A stretch of DNA of 44,217 bases, taken from Clostridia bacterium (lineage in GTDB: Bacteria > Bacillota > Clostridia > Christensenellales > Borkfalkiaceae). Below the pieces are notes generated by a model, which had not been told where the DNA came from, did not search any database, and saw nothing but the letters and a program-made list of their open reading frames with translations. A program made the position numbers and the translations under genes. The stretch spans positions 1 through 44,217 of the forward strand of contig JAGHJP010000029.1 in NCBI GenBank assembly GCA_017886575.1, given 5' to 3'. The first letter of the stretch is position 1; every line of letters begins with the position of its first letter. Positions 23,968 through 31,731 of the stretch are shown here, piece by piece.

Positions 23968-25194
23968 TTACAGTTCCACGCCGTTCTTTTCGAGCAGGGC
24001 GCGCGCCGTCTGGACGCTGTCCGTGCCCGTCGCGTTCTTGACGGGCGCGAACTCCTTTTCGCGCACGACTTCGAAGGGCAGACAGGTGTCCATCAGGCGG
24101 ACCATGTCCAGGATGAGCGTTTCGAACTTATAGGCGTTGGGCGCGGAAGGAACGACGATGTTCCCCGCTTCGTCCACGTACTGCACCTTCTTTTCGACGA
24201 CGTGCACGGGGATCTTGCTGCCGAGCACGGAGACAGCCTTTCTGACGTTGAAGAGATAATTCAAGATGACCCCGTAGAGATAGACGAGGTCCCCCTTTTC
24301 GTCCCGCAGGTTCGCCATCTCCTCGCTCATCTCGTAATATTCGATGATGTTGGGCTTACCGTCCTCCAGGCAGAGCACGCCCACGCGCTCCTGCGGGCCG
24401 CTCTTGCAGACGACCTTTGCGCCGCAGTTGCAGCCGCTCAAAATGGTCGCGCCGACGAACACGGGGTCGGCGATGCGCTGCAGGACGTTGTCCACGGCAT
24501 AGGCATTCAGCCATTCGATGCCGCGGCGGGAAACATCCTCCAGAAGCCCGCACTTGCGCATGGAGGAGAGCCAGCCGCCGTTGCCGTTGGGAGAGAGGGC
24601 GATCTTCCCCTTCTCCGCGAGCAGCGCCTTGCCCTTCCCGTCCACGGCGGGCGCCATCTCCTGCACGAAAAACCTGACATATTCGGCGGGATAGGAAAAA
24701 TAACCGTGCGCCTGCCAGAAAGCGACGGTCGCGTCGTGGTTGAGGTCGCTGGTCATAATGTAGAGAGGCACGTACGCGCCGCATTCCTCTACGACTTCCA
24801 ACAGGTTTTTCACCTGCTGTTCGAAGATGTACAGATGTTTCGTCACGCCGATGTCGAAGGCGCCCTTGGGCCCGTCGAACCCGAGGCGGGTGCCCTGCCC
24901 GCCGGCGAGGAGCACCGCGCCCACTTTGCCCGCGCGGATCGCCGCCTTGCCGGCGGCACGAAACTCTTCTTTCCGCATTTCGATGTCGGCGAGGCGCAGC
25001 CCCCCGATGGGCTCCGTCCTGCCCTTGCCGTCCAGCTTTTCGTGGTGAAAAAAGTTGTCGATGACCGAAAAATCGGTCCTGTCTATCTGCTGTAAGAGCG
25101 TTGCACGCTCCCCGTCCGTCAATTGATCGTAAAAGCGCAAGAGCTGCTCCTGCGAAACCGCTGCGAGCTTTTTTTGCGCGTCGGCATACGTCAT
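23968..25194 (-). CDS. Eukaryotic-type UDP-N-acetylhexosamine pyrophosphorylase
   Basis: A 408-residue nucleotidyltransferase of the UDPGP family, related to eukaryotic UAP1 rather than bacterial GlmU. It makes UDP-GlcNAc or UDP-GalNAc (possibly another UDP-sugar) from UTP and the sugar 1-phosphate. Seen: the signature LLAGGQGTRLGFDGPKGAFDI near residue 95, YIMTSDLNHD, the substrate-site region LSPNGNGGWLSS and NAYAVDNVLQRIADPVFVG, and PNAYKFETLILD. Start chosen for GAGGAG 7 nt upstream. It has its own promoter after the acpP terminator. Confidence 0.88.
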   Translation of the reverse strand: MTYADAQKKLAAVSQEQLLRFYDQLTDGERATLLQQIDRTDFSVIDNFFHHEKLDGKGRTEPIGGLRLADIEMRKEEFRAAGKAAIRAGKVGAVLLAGGQGTRLGFDGPKGAFDIGVTKHLYIFEQQVKNLLEVVEECGAYVPLYIMTSDLNHDATVAFWQAHGYFSYPAEYVRFFVQEMAPAVDGKGKALLAEKGKIALSPNGNGGWLSSMRKCGLLEDVSRRGIEWLNAYAVDNVLQRIADPVFVGATILSGCNCGAKVVCKSGPQERVGVLCLEDGKPNIIEYYEMSEEMANLRDEKGDLVYLYGVILNYLFNVRKAVSVLGSKIPVHVVEKKVQYVDEAGNIVVPSAPNAYKFETLILDMVRLMDTCLPFEVVREKEFAPVKNATGTDSVQTARALLEKNGVEL

Positions 25195-25265
25195 GCTTCT
25201 TCTCCTCGTCGGTCGTTCCGTCCCCGCGGAAAAAACTTTGCTTTCCCGCGGAACTTATGCTGTTC

Positions 25266-25294
25266 ATTATATCCCTTTTGCCCGCCGTTGTCAA
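25266..25294 (-). promoter_or_regulatory. Sigma-A promoter of the UDP-HexNAc pyrophosphorylase gene
   Basis: On the minus strand: TTGACA (25294-25289), a 17-bp spacer and TATAAT (25271-25266), directly after the acpP terminator. Confidence 0.85.
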
Positions 25295-25297
25295 GAG

Positions 25298-25341
25298 AAA
25301 AAAAGCGCGCCGCCGCGGCATTTTCTCCGCGGCGGCGCGCC
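25298..25341 (-). terminator. Terminator of acpP
   Basis: A 14-bp GC-rich stem (GCGCGCCGCCGCGG / CCGCGGCGGCGCGC), an 8-nt loop and seven T on the minus strand. Confidence 0.95.
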
Positions 25342-25356
25342 CTTCGTTGCTTTCCG

Positions 25357-25584
25357 TTATTTGGACAGTTTTTCCAGCTCGTCCACGACGTCCTGCACCG
25401 TCTTGATCCTGTCGAAGGACTCTTCGGGCAGCTTGACGCCGTATTCGTCCTCGAGGTTCATCAGCATTTCCACGACGTCGATGGAATCGGCGTGCAGGTC
25501 CTCGGTGATGTTGTCGGTGGGTTTGATGGAGTCGGCGGAGATGTTGAGCTGATCCGCCAGAAGCGCGCATACTTTTTCAAACAT
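25357..25584 (-). CDS. acpP: Acyl carrier protein
   Basis: A 75-residue acidic four-helix carrier protein that holds growing acyl chains on a phosphopantetheine arm during fatty acid synthesis. The attachment Ser is in LHADSIDVVEMLMNLEDEYGV; the usual DSL reads DSI here, a conservative change. Start at 25584 follows the family; GGGAG lies upstream at rather long spacing (about 12 nt). It is a single-gene unit with its own promoter and a strong terminator, away from the other fatty acid genes. Confidence 0.95.
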   Translation of the reverse strand: MFEKVCALLADQLNISADSIKPTDNITEDLHADSIDVVEMLMNLEDEYGVKLPEESFDRIKTVQDVVDELEKLSK

Positions 25585-25624
25585 AGAATTCAGGTTCTCC
25601 CTTTTGGTAGATTTCAATGATTTT

Positions 25625-25653
25625 ATTGTAATACTTTTGCCACCGGTTGTCAA
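25625..25653 (-). promoter_or_regulatory. Sigma-A promoter of acpP
   Basis: On the minus strand: TTGACA (25653-25648), a 17-bp spacer and TACAAT (25630-25625). Confidence 0.8.
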
Positions 25654-25669
25654 CGGAATTGCGGGGCTT

Positions 25670-26338
25670 TTATTTCCTTTTGAGCGAAAGCAGGGCGTCT
25701 TTTTCCCCTTTCGTCAGGCGGAAACTCTCCCGCGCCTTCTGTATCGCCTTGTTGTGCGTGCGCTTGTCCAGGCGGTTTTCCCGTAAGAAGGCGACGCCCC
25801 GGTCATAAAACTTTACCAGCACCTCGGCAAGCAGCCACGCCGCGCCCATGTGCGTGTAATAGGGCGCCGTGTCGCTTTCCTGCAGGCCGCCGAAGATCAG
25901 CGGCAGATACTTCTCCTCCATGTAAAAGGAGAGCAGCGTGACGAGGGCAAACCTTTGGGAGAATTCGCCGCCCGCGAGATATTTTTTTATGTACGGGACA
26001 AATTCCTCCCTGTGCTTTGCGATGCAAGCCGGTTTGAACGTGTCGCAGAGCGCCCAGTTTTCGATGGCGTTCACGCATTCGTCCAGACAGGGCAGCAACG
26101 CCTCGAAGGGCAGCAGCGCGGCGGCGTTCAGTTTGAGGAAAGCCACCTCGTAATATTCGTCGGGGAAGGTGAGGAACTCCCGCCATGCCGCGCGGTATTT
26201 TTTGACGAGGCGGCGCAGGACAGGCGTCCGCACGCCGACGATCTTCTGTGCGCGGGGATTGACGATCTTTTCCTGAAATTCGGCGAATTTTTCGTCGCGC
26301 AGGGCGTACAGTTCACGAATGAGAGCCGAATATTCCAT
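25670..26338 (-). CDS. AlkD-like DNA alkylation repair protein
   Basis: A 222-residue all-helical HEAT-repeat protein of the DNA alkylation repair (AlkC/AlkD) family, which removes alkylated bases from DNA. Seen: the N-terminal family segment VNPRAQKIVGVRTPVLRRLVKKY, AIENWALCDTF (the family's conserved WxxCD region) and YYTHMGAAWLLAEVLVKF, ending in a basic tail. ATG at 26338 was chosen for GGAAGGAGG 6 nt upstream. It overlaps the end of the deoxyinosine glycosylase gene by 26 bp, so two base-excision enzymes are co-expressed. Confidence 0.9.
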   Translation of the reverse strand: MEYSALIRELYALRDEKFAEFQEKIVNPRAQKIVGVRTPVLRRLVKKYRAAWREFLTFPDEYYEVAFLKLNAAALLPFEALLPCLDECVNAIENWALCDTFKPACIAKHREEFVPYIKKYLAGGEFSQRFALVTLLSFYMEEKYLPLIFGGLQESDTAPYYTHMGAAWLLAEVLVKFYDRGVAFLRENRLDKRTHNKAIQKARESFRLTKGEKDALLSLKRK

Positions 26339-26822
26339 CGAGCGCCTCCTTCCAGATCTCATAGCGGTAGCGGGGATTGGCGGGCGAAGTGGAGGGCATC
26401 AGAAAATAGGGCACGCCGCAATCCTTATATCCCTCCTCGAACACCGAAAACGCACGCCTGCCGTTGAGCAGGATGCGTTCGATCTTCGCATGCTCCAATA
26501 CCTCTTCGATCCGCGCGGGGACGTAATTGACGATGCTCTCGTCCTTTGACCCCGCAACGTCGCAGGACATCACCGCGTCCCAGAGCGCCACGCCCCGTTC
26601 CAGGACAAACGCCCTCTTTTCCTCGGTCGTCGCAGGCATGGGTGCATGGAAATAGTCGCTCAGCATTTTCCAGAAACGGTTCTGCGGGTTGCCGTAATAG
26701 AAGGAAACGCGGCGGCTTTGCACGGAGGGAAAACTGCCGAGGATGAGCACGCGGCTGTGTTCGTCGAACACGGGCGGAAAGCCTTCGGCGTGCGTATAGC
26801 CGCCCGTCTTGACCGCGGGCAT
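26313..26822 (-). CDS. DNA-deoxyinosine glycosylase (uracil-DNA glycosylase superfamily)
   Basis: A 169-residue glycosylase of the hypoxanthine/uracil superfamily that excises deaminated bases. Seen: motif 1 region RVLILGSFPSVQS, YYGNPQNRFWKML and the C-terminal motif LMPSTSPANPRYR. It begins 1 bp after the M16 peptidase stop codon (TGACATG) without a clear ribosome-binding site, so it is likely translated by coupling. It overlaps the AlkD-like gene downstream. Confidence 0.88.
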   Translation of the reverse strand: MPAVKTGGYTHAEGFPPVFDEHSRVLILGSFPSVQSRRVSFYYGNPQNRFWKMLSDYFHAPMPATTEEKRAFVLERGVALWDAVMSCDVAGSKDESIVNYVPARIEEVLEHAKIERILLNGRRAFSVFEEGYKDCGVPYFLMPSTSPANPRYRYEIWKEALDGIFGSHS

Positions 26823-26823
26823 G

Positions 26824-28062
26824 TCAGAGCGGGAGCGGGGCGTTCACGTCCCCCACCACGGCGACGCCCCGCTTTTCGGCGCCGAAGGTATCTTCGAGCG
26901 CCTGCATGACGTCGTCGAGGGTGACGGCGTCGTAACGCGCCTGCTGCGCCTCGAAACTGTCCACGCGACCGTCATGCAACAGGTTCCTGCCGTACCAGAG
27001 CATCTGCGAAGAGGTGCTCTCCTGCGAGAAGATGCCGCTCGCGCGGAGCTGTTCGCGGGCGCGGGAGAACTCCGCCTGCGTTATCCCCTCCCGCAGCGCC
27101 CGTCCGATGACTTCGCCGATGGCGTCGTATGCCTTTTGCGTATTCTTGGGATTGACGCCCGCGTAGACGGTGAAGTGGCCGCATTCGCGGTAGAACGAAC
27201 CGTAGGAGTAGACCGAATAGGCGAGCCCGAGTTTTTCGCGCACCTCCTGAAAGAGGCGGGAACTCATGCCGCTGCCGAGCAGGGTGTTCAAGATCTGCGC
27301 CGCCTCGACGCGCTTGTCCGTGCGGCAGATGCCGGGATAGGCGACGGCGAGGTGCACCTGTTCGATCTTCTTGTTCTTGAACAGAGTACGGCGCAGGGAG
27401 AGGACGGACTTGTCCCGGCGGCGGAACTTGCCCCCCTCCATGCCGCCGAAATATTGTTCGGTCAGCTCCTTCGCCTTGTCGAAGGTGATGTCGCCCGCGA
27501 AACTGACGACGATGTTTTCGGGGCGGTAGAGCTGGGATTTATATTCGTCCACGGCGGCCTTGGTGAACCCGCGCACGTTTGCGGCGGGACCCAGAATATT
27601 CCGCCCGTATCCCTCTTCTCCGTACATGGCGTGCGCCAGAATATCCAGACAAAGATCCTCGGGCGTGTCCTCGTTCATGGCGATCTCCTCGCAGATGACC
27701 TCCTTTTCGCGCACCGCCTCTTCCTCGGGGAAGATAGAATGCAAAAAGAGGTCGGAGAGCAGCCCGAACGCCTCTTCGGCGTGGGAGGCGGTGGCTTTGG
27801 AATAATAACAGGTCATGTCCTTGCCCGTGAAGGCGTTGACCTGCGCGCCGATGTTGTCGAAGGCGTCCGAAATTTCCCGCGCGTTGCGCGTTTCGGTGCC
27901 CTTGAACTGCATATGTTCGATGTAGTGGGAAATGCCGTCCTCCCGCGCCGTTTCGTAGGCGGCGCCCGCGCCGACCAGAATGCCCATGGAGACGGACAGC
28001 AGCCCGTCCATGCGGCGCACGATCAGCCGGAGCCCGTTTTTGAATGTGTGATGTCTGACCAT
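26824..28062 (-). CDS. M16-family zinc metallopeptidase
   Basis: A 412-residue processing-peptidase-like protein (YmxG/MPP-beta type). The inverted zinc motif HYIEH (HxxEH) lies near residue 46, and the distal ligand Glu is in EKEVICEEIAMNEDTPED, so the catalytic site is complete. Other family landmarks are AQVNAFTGKDMTCYY, LGSGMSSRLFQEVREKLGLAYSVYS and the C-terminal half-domain. A GGAGG site lies 16 nt before the ATG, which is long; an in-frame ATT 9 nt further upstream would fit better but would be unusual. Middle gene of an operon. Confidence 0.9.
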   Translation of the reverse strand: MVRHHTFKNGLRLIVRRMDGLLSVSMGILVGAGAAYETAREDGISHYIEHMQFKGTETRNAREISDAFDNIGAQVNAFTGKDMTCYYSKATASHAEEAFGLLSDLFLHSIFPEEEAVREKEVICEEIAMNEDTPEDLCLDILAHAMYGEEGYGRNILGPAANVRGFTKAAVDEYKSQLYRPENIVVSFAGDITFDKAKELTEQYFGGMEGGKFRRRDKSVLSLRRTLFKNKKIEQVHLAVAYPGICRTDKRVEAAQILNTLLGSGMSSRLFQEVREKLGLAYSVYSYGSFYRECGHFTVYAGVNPKNTQKAYDAIGEVIGRALREGITQAEFSRAREQLRASGIFSQESTSSQMLWYGRNLLHDGRVDSFEAQQARYDAVTLDDVMQALEDTFGAEKRGVAVVGDVNAPLPL

Positions 28063-28075
28063 AAGCGAAATGTGA

Positions 28076-28801
28076 TTATCCTCCGTATGTAAGGTTTTCC
28101 GTCACCGTGACGGCGCGGAAACCGTTCTCCCGATAGTATTGCAAAATACGCGGCAATGCCTGCACCGTTGCGGGCATGGGGTGCATGAGTATAAATTCTC
28201 CGCCGCTCACCCCGTCCGTGGCGCGCTCGTAACAGAGATCCGCGTCCTTATCCCGCCAGTCGACCGTGTCCTTGCTCCACAGAATGAGTTTCATGCCGAG
28301 GTCGCCGCAGACCTGCACGGTCGTTTGGTCGTACGCGCCCGAGGGCGGGGCGAAGAGCCCGACTTCGACGCCCGCCGCGAGGAGCAGGAAACGGCGGGAA
28401 AGGTTGATCTCCTCCGCCGTCTCTTCGTAGGAGAGCGTCGTGCAGTCCTTGTGAAAATAGCCGTGGCTGCCGATCTCGTGCCCGCGGGAGACGATCTCCT
28501 TCACGCAGTCCGCGTTGTCGTCCGCCCACGCGCCGCCGATGAAGAAGGTGGCTTTCCCGCCGTATTCGTCCAGAACGTCCAGCATGGAATACACCTCTTC
28601 CGTGCCCCAATAGACGTTGACGAGGAGAGAAACGCAGTCGCTGTCCTCCGCGCCGCGGCGGTACACCCCGTCCCCCGCGCTCGTCGCCACGGACACGGGA
28701 TAGAGACAGACCACGCCGATGAAGAGCGCGACCGCGAAGAGCGCAAGGTTGGAGCCGATGAAAAACTTTCTTCTTTCCGATTTTTTCTTGCTTTCCGACA
28801 A
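28076..28801 (-). CDS. NodB-fold polysaccharide deacetylase-like protein
   Basis: A 241-residue membrane-anchored CE4-fold protein: basic N-terminus, membrane segment about residues 18-37, then the NodB domain outside the cell (ATFFIGG, GHEIGSHGYFHKD with the metal-binding His pair, FAPPSGAYD, LILWSKDTVDW and the C-terminal ILMHPM). The usual first motif TFDDG is replaced by LLVNVYWGTE, so the general-base and one metal Asp are missing and activity is doubtful. Such PdaB-like proteins occur in spore formers. A TTG start at 28801 is assumed. It heads an operon with the M16, glycosylase and AlkD-like genes. Confidence 0.82.
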   Translation of the reverse strand: MSESKKKSERRKFFIGSNLALFAVALFIGVVCLYPVSVATSAGDGVYRRGAEDSDCVSLLVNVYWGTEEVYSMLDVLDEYGGKATFFIGGAWADDNADCVKEIVSRGHEIGSHGYFHKDCTTLSYEETAEEINLSRRFLLLAAGVEVGLFAPPSGAYDQTTVQVCGDLGMKLILWSKDTVDWRDKDADLCYERATDGVSGGEFILMHPMPATVQALPRILQYYRENGFRAVTVTENLTYGG

Positions 28802-28822
28802 TGTCAGTTTACCCCAAAAACA

Positions 28823-28843
28823 GAATACATATTATTTGTATTC
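28823..28843. promoter_or_regulatory. Inverted repeat upstream of the deacetylase-like gene
   Basis: A perfect 7-bp inverted repeat GAATACA-N7-TGTATTC, 22 bp before the start codon, looks like an operator. A separate palindrome GGGCAAGTTTGCCC lies close by, between it and the mutS2 stop codon. Confidence 0.5.
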
Positions 28844-28913
28844 GCCCGCAGGGGCAAACTTGCCCGAAAAATTTTGCCTTTTTATGTTTTTATGCGGCGC
28901 CCGCGCAGACCGC

Positions 28914-31316
28914 TCATTTCAGGCGGACGACGGTCACGCCGCCCTCCCCCTCGCCGTAGGCGCCCGAGCGGAAACCTTCCACCCCCCTGTGGGTGCGCAG
29001 ATATTCCTGAATGCCCTTTTTGAGCCGGCCCATGCCAAAGCCGTGAATGATCTTCACTTCCTCGATGCCCGCCACGGCGGCAGCGTCCAGGAAGGGGTCT
29101 ATCTCGGCGATCGCCTCGGCGACCGTCATGCCGATGACGTTGATCTCGCGGCGGGGGGAAAGGTTGGACTGCAGGTTTTTGACCACGCGCACCTCCCCCT
29201 TCCCGGCGGGCGGCGGACTTTTTTTGCCGCCTTTGCCGTTTTTCCCGCTCGCGGCTGCGGGCGCGGGGCGCATAAGGTCGGAAAATTTCACCCTTAAACG
29301 GATGCCGTTGACTTCCGCCTCCGCCTCCTTTTTTTCCGGACGCACCGAACGCACCGTTCCCTCCGCCCCCATGGCGGAGACGTACACCCTGTCCCCCTCC
29401 TTCGGCGGGGCGTTCAACGGCACATACTGCGGGCGGACGGGCTCTGCCTCGCCGCTCTCGAACGCCTTGTCCGCCAGGCGGTTTTTCAGCGTCCGGGCAC
29501 GGATGAGGTCGCCCTCGGAGATCTCTTCCTTCTCGAATATCTTCTCGATCTCGGAGAGGAGTTCCTCCGCCTCGGCGGTGCGTTCGTTGACGATGCGGCG
29601 GGCTTCCATGCGGGCTTTCGCCGAAAAGTTCTCCTTCTCCTTGCGCAGTTTTTCGCGCTCGGCGTCCAGAGAAGCGACCTTTTCCTGCCACTCCCGTCGG
29701 ACGGCCGCCGCCTCGGCGCGCTCCTTCTCGGCGGCAAGGCGGCTGTCCTCGGCGCGGCGGAGAATGTTCTCGAAGGAGCGCGCCCCTTCGGACAGGTTCT
29801 TCATCGCCGCCTGCAATATCTCCTCGTCCAAACCTAAGCGGCGGGAGATGAGCAGGGCGTTACTCGAACCGGGCATGCCGATCTTGATGTGATAGAGGGG
29901 CTGCAGGGTCTGCGCGTCGAACTCCATGGAGGCGTTTTCGATGCCCTTGACGGCGTAGGCGTACTCTTTCAGCCCCGTATAGTGGGTGGTGATGATGCCC
30001 TTGCAGCCCTTTTTGAGGAGATACTCCGTGACGGCGCGGGCGAGCGCCTGCCCCTCTTCGGGGTCGGTGCCCCCGCCCAACTCGTCGATGAGCACCAGGC
30101 TGTTTGCCGCGGCGTTTTTCGTGATCTCGATGATGTTTTTGATGTGCGAAGAGAAGGTGGAGAGGCTCTCCTCGATGCTCTGCGCGTCGCCGACGTCGCA
30201 GAACACCGAATCGAACACGGCGACTTCCGTCCCCTCGGCGGCGGGCAGGAACAGCCCGCAGGCCGCCATCAGGCAAAACCGCCCCGTCATTTTTAAGGTG
30301 ACCGTCTTGCCGCCCGTATTGGGCCCGCTGATGAGGAGAAAATCGTACTCCTCCCCCAGGGAAAGGGAGACGGGGATGACCGTTTTGGGATCGATGAGTG
30401 GGTGACGCCCCTTGACGATGCGCACCGCGCCCCTGCCGTTGACGGCGGGACGGACGGATTTGGTCTTGTACCCGTATTCGGCGCGGGCGAAGAAACCGTC
30501 CAGTTCCGAAAGGACATCTATGTCCGCGCGCAGGGCAGCCGCCATGCCGCCGACGCGGCGGGAGAGTTCGGAGAGGATACGCTCGACCTCTTCCTTCTCG
30601 TCGATCATGAGCGAACGCAGTTCGTTGTTCATTTCGAGCACCGCCTCGGGCTCGATGAACACCGTCGCGCCCGATTGGGACTTGTCGTGCACGAAGCCCT
30701 TCACGCTCCGCTTGTACTCCGTGCGCACGGGCAAAACGTACCTGTCCCCGCGCATGGTGACGATGTTTTCCTGCAGATATTTTGCCGTATCTCCCGTCAG
30801 ATATTCGTTGAGCCGCGCGCGGATGCGTTCGTTCAGCAGTTTGATCTCCTGCCGCAGGGAATAGAGTTTGGAACTTGCCGTGTCGGCGACCTGCGTGTCG
30901 CTCAGTATGGCACTGCCGATGTCCTCTTCCAGGCGGCGGTCAAAGGCGAGCCGCGCGATCAGCCTTGCAACGTGCGGCACGGGAAAACCGAGCGCGGCGG
31001 CGGGGAATTTTTCCGCCAGCCGCGCCGAACGCAGCAGAGCGGCGATTCCCAATAGCTCGCCGCAGGAGAGCGCGGAACCCTTTGCCGCGCGGCCGATCTC
31101 GTCCTCTGACGGCGGGAAATATTCCACTTTGCCCGTTCCGTAGCGGTGGAGCAGGACAGAGCACTCTTCGGTGGTCGCCAGAAGGTCTTTGACCTCTTCG
31201 ACGGCGCGCGACGGCTCCAGGGCAAGCAGGCTTGCCTTGGTATTGTCCAGCACGGCGCACTCGGCGCACAGCGCGAGGATCTTATTCAGTTCCAGTCTGT
31301 TTTCCGCTTGATTCAT
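28914..31316 (-). CDS. mutS2: MutS2 family protein
   Basis: An 800-residue MutS2 protein, which in Bacillota acts on branched DNA and on collided ribosomes. Seen: the MutS core, Walker A SGPNTGGKTVTLK near residue 335, Walker B LVLIDELGGGTDPEEGQALARA, a long coiled-coil segment about 510-620, and a C-terminal Smr domain (about 725-800) with IIHGFGMGRLKKGIQEYL. The Smr motif LDLRG reads INVIG, losing the Asp and Arg, and HGxGxG is HGFGMG, so nuclease activity may be absent. No ribosome-binding site is visible before the ATG. Confidence 0.93.
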   Translation of the reverse strand: MNQAENRLELNKILALCAECAVLDNTKASLLALEPSRAVEEVKDLLATTEECSVLLHRYGTGKVEYFPPSEDEIGRAAKGSALSCGELLGIAALLRSARLAEKFPAAALGFPVPHVARLIARLAFDRRLEEDIGSAILSDTQVADTASSKLYSLRQEIKLLNERIRARLNEYLTGDTAKYLQENIVTMRGDRYVLPVRTEYKRSVKGFVHDKSQSGATVFIEPEAVLEMNNELRSLMIDEKEEVERILSELSRRVGGMAAALRADIDVLSELDGFFARAEYGYKTKSVRPAVNGRGAVRIVKGRHPLIDPKTVIPVSLSLGEEYDFLLISGPNTGGKTVTLKMTGRFCLMAACGLFLPAAEGTEVAVFDSVFCDVGDAQSIEESLSTFSSHIKNIIEITKNAAANSLVLIDELGGGTDPEEGQALARAVTEYLLKKGCKGIITTHYTGLKEYAYAVKGIENASMEFDAQTLQPLYHIKIGMPGSSNALLISRRLGLDEEILQAAMKNLSEGARSFENILRRAEDSRLAAEKERAEAAAVRREWQEKVASLDAEREKLRKEKENFSAKARMEARRIVNERTAEAEELLSEIEKIFEKEEISEGDLIRARTLKNRLADKAFESGEAEPVRPQYVPLNAPPKEGDRVYVSAMGAEGTVRSVRPEKKEAEAEVNGIRLRVKFSDLMRPAPAAASGKNGKGGKKSPPPAGKGEVRVVKNLQSNLSPRREINVIGMTVAEAIAEIDPFLDAAAVAGIEEVKIIHGFGMGRLKKGIQEYLRTHRGVEGFRSGAYGEGEGGVTVVRLK

Positions 31317-31356
31317 AAACCGATTTTTATATCTTGAAAATTTTTTCGGACTTTAC

Positions 31357-31731
31357 AAGCAAGGCTTCGCCTTGCGCAACCGAGGTTTCCAAAGGAGCGT
31401 GGCTCCTTTGGCAGGGTCAAGGGCGGCGCCCCTTGATGATCGGACGCTGCAAGCAAGGCTTTGCCTTGCGTTTATATATCGCCCCTGGGGCGATATGCGC
31501 GGAGCGGTGCTCCGCTTTGTGAAAGCCCTTCTTTCGCAAAGGGCTTCGCCCTCTGCACTCCTACCAAAGGGATATTGTCCCTTTGGAATCCCACGTTATC
31601 GCCCCTTCGGGCGACGGGCGCGGAGCGATGCTCCGCTTTATAAAGGCCCTTCTTTCGCAAAGGGCTTCGCCCTCCACCCGTTCAAAGGACACCGTCCCTT
31701 GAAAATCCCATGTTATTGCCCTTCGGGCGTT
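31357..31731. repeat. Array of short hairpins with two ~120-bp tandem units
   Basis: About 375 bp without a gene holds at least ten small inverted repeats in a row, such as GCAAGGC-TTC-GCCTTGC, CCAAAGGAGC-GTG-GCTCCTTTGG, ATATCGCCCC-T-GGGGCGATAT and GCGGAGC-GGT-GCTCCGC. Two units starting at 31498 and 31619 are near-identical over the first 60 bp and similar throughout, 121 bp apart. The array abuts the U32 gene: that gene's stop codon is at its edge. It probably also acts as transcription terminator. Confidence 0.85.

Noticed and set aside
31357-31731. CRISPR array
   Set aside because: The repeats are many different hairpins, not one direct repeat with regular unique spacers, and no cas genes are nearby.
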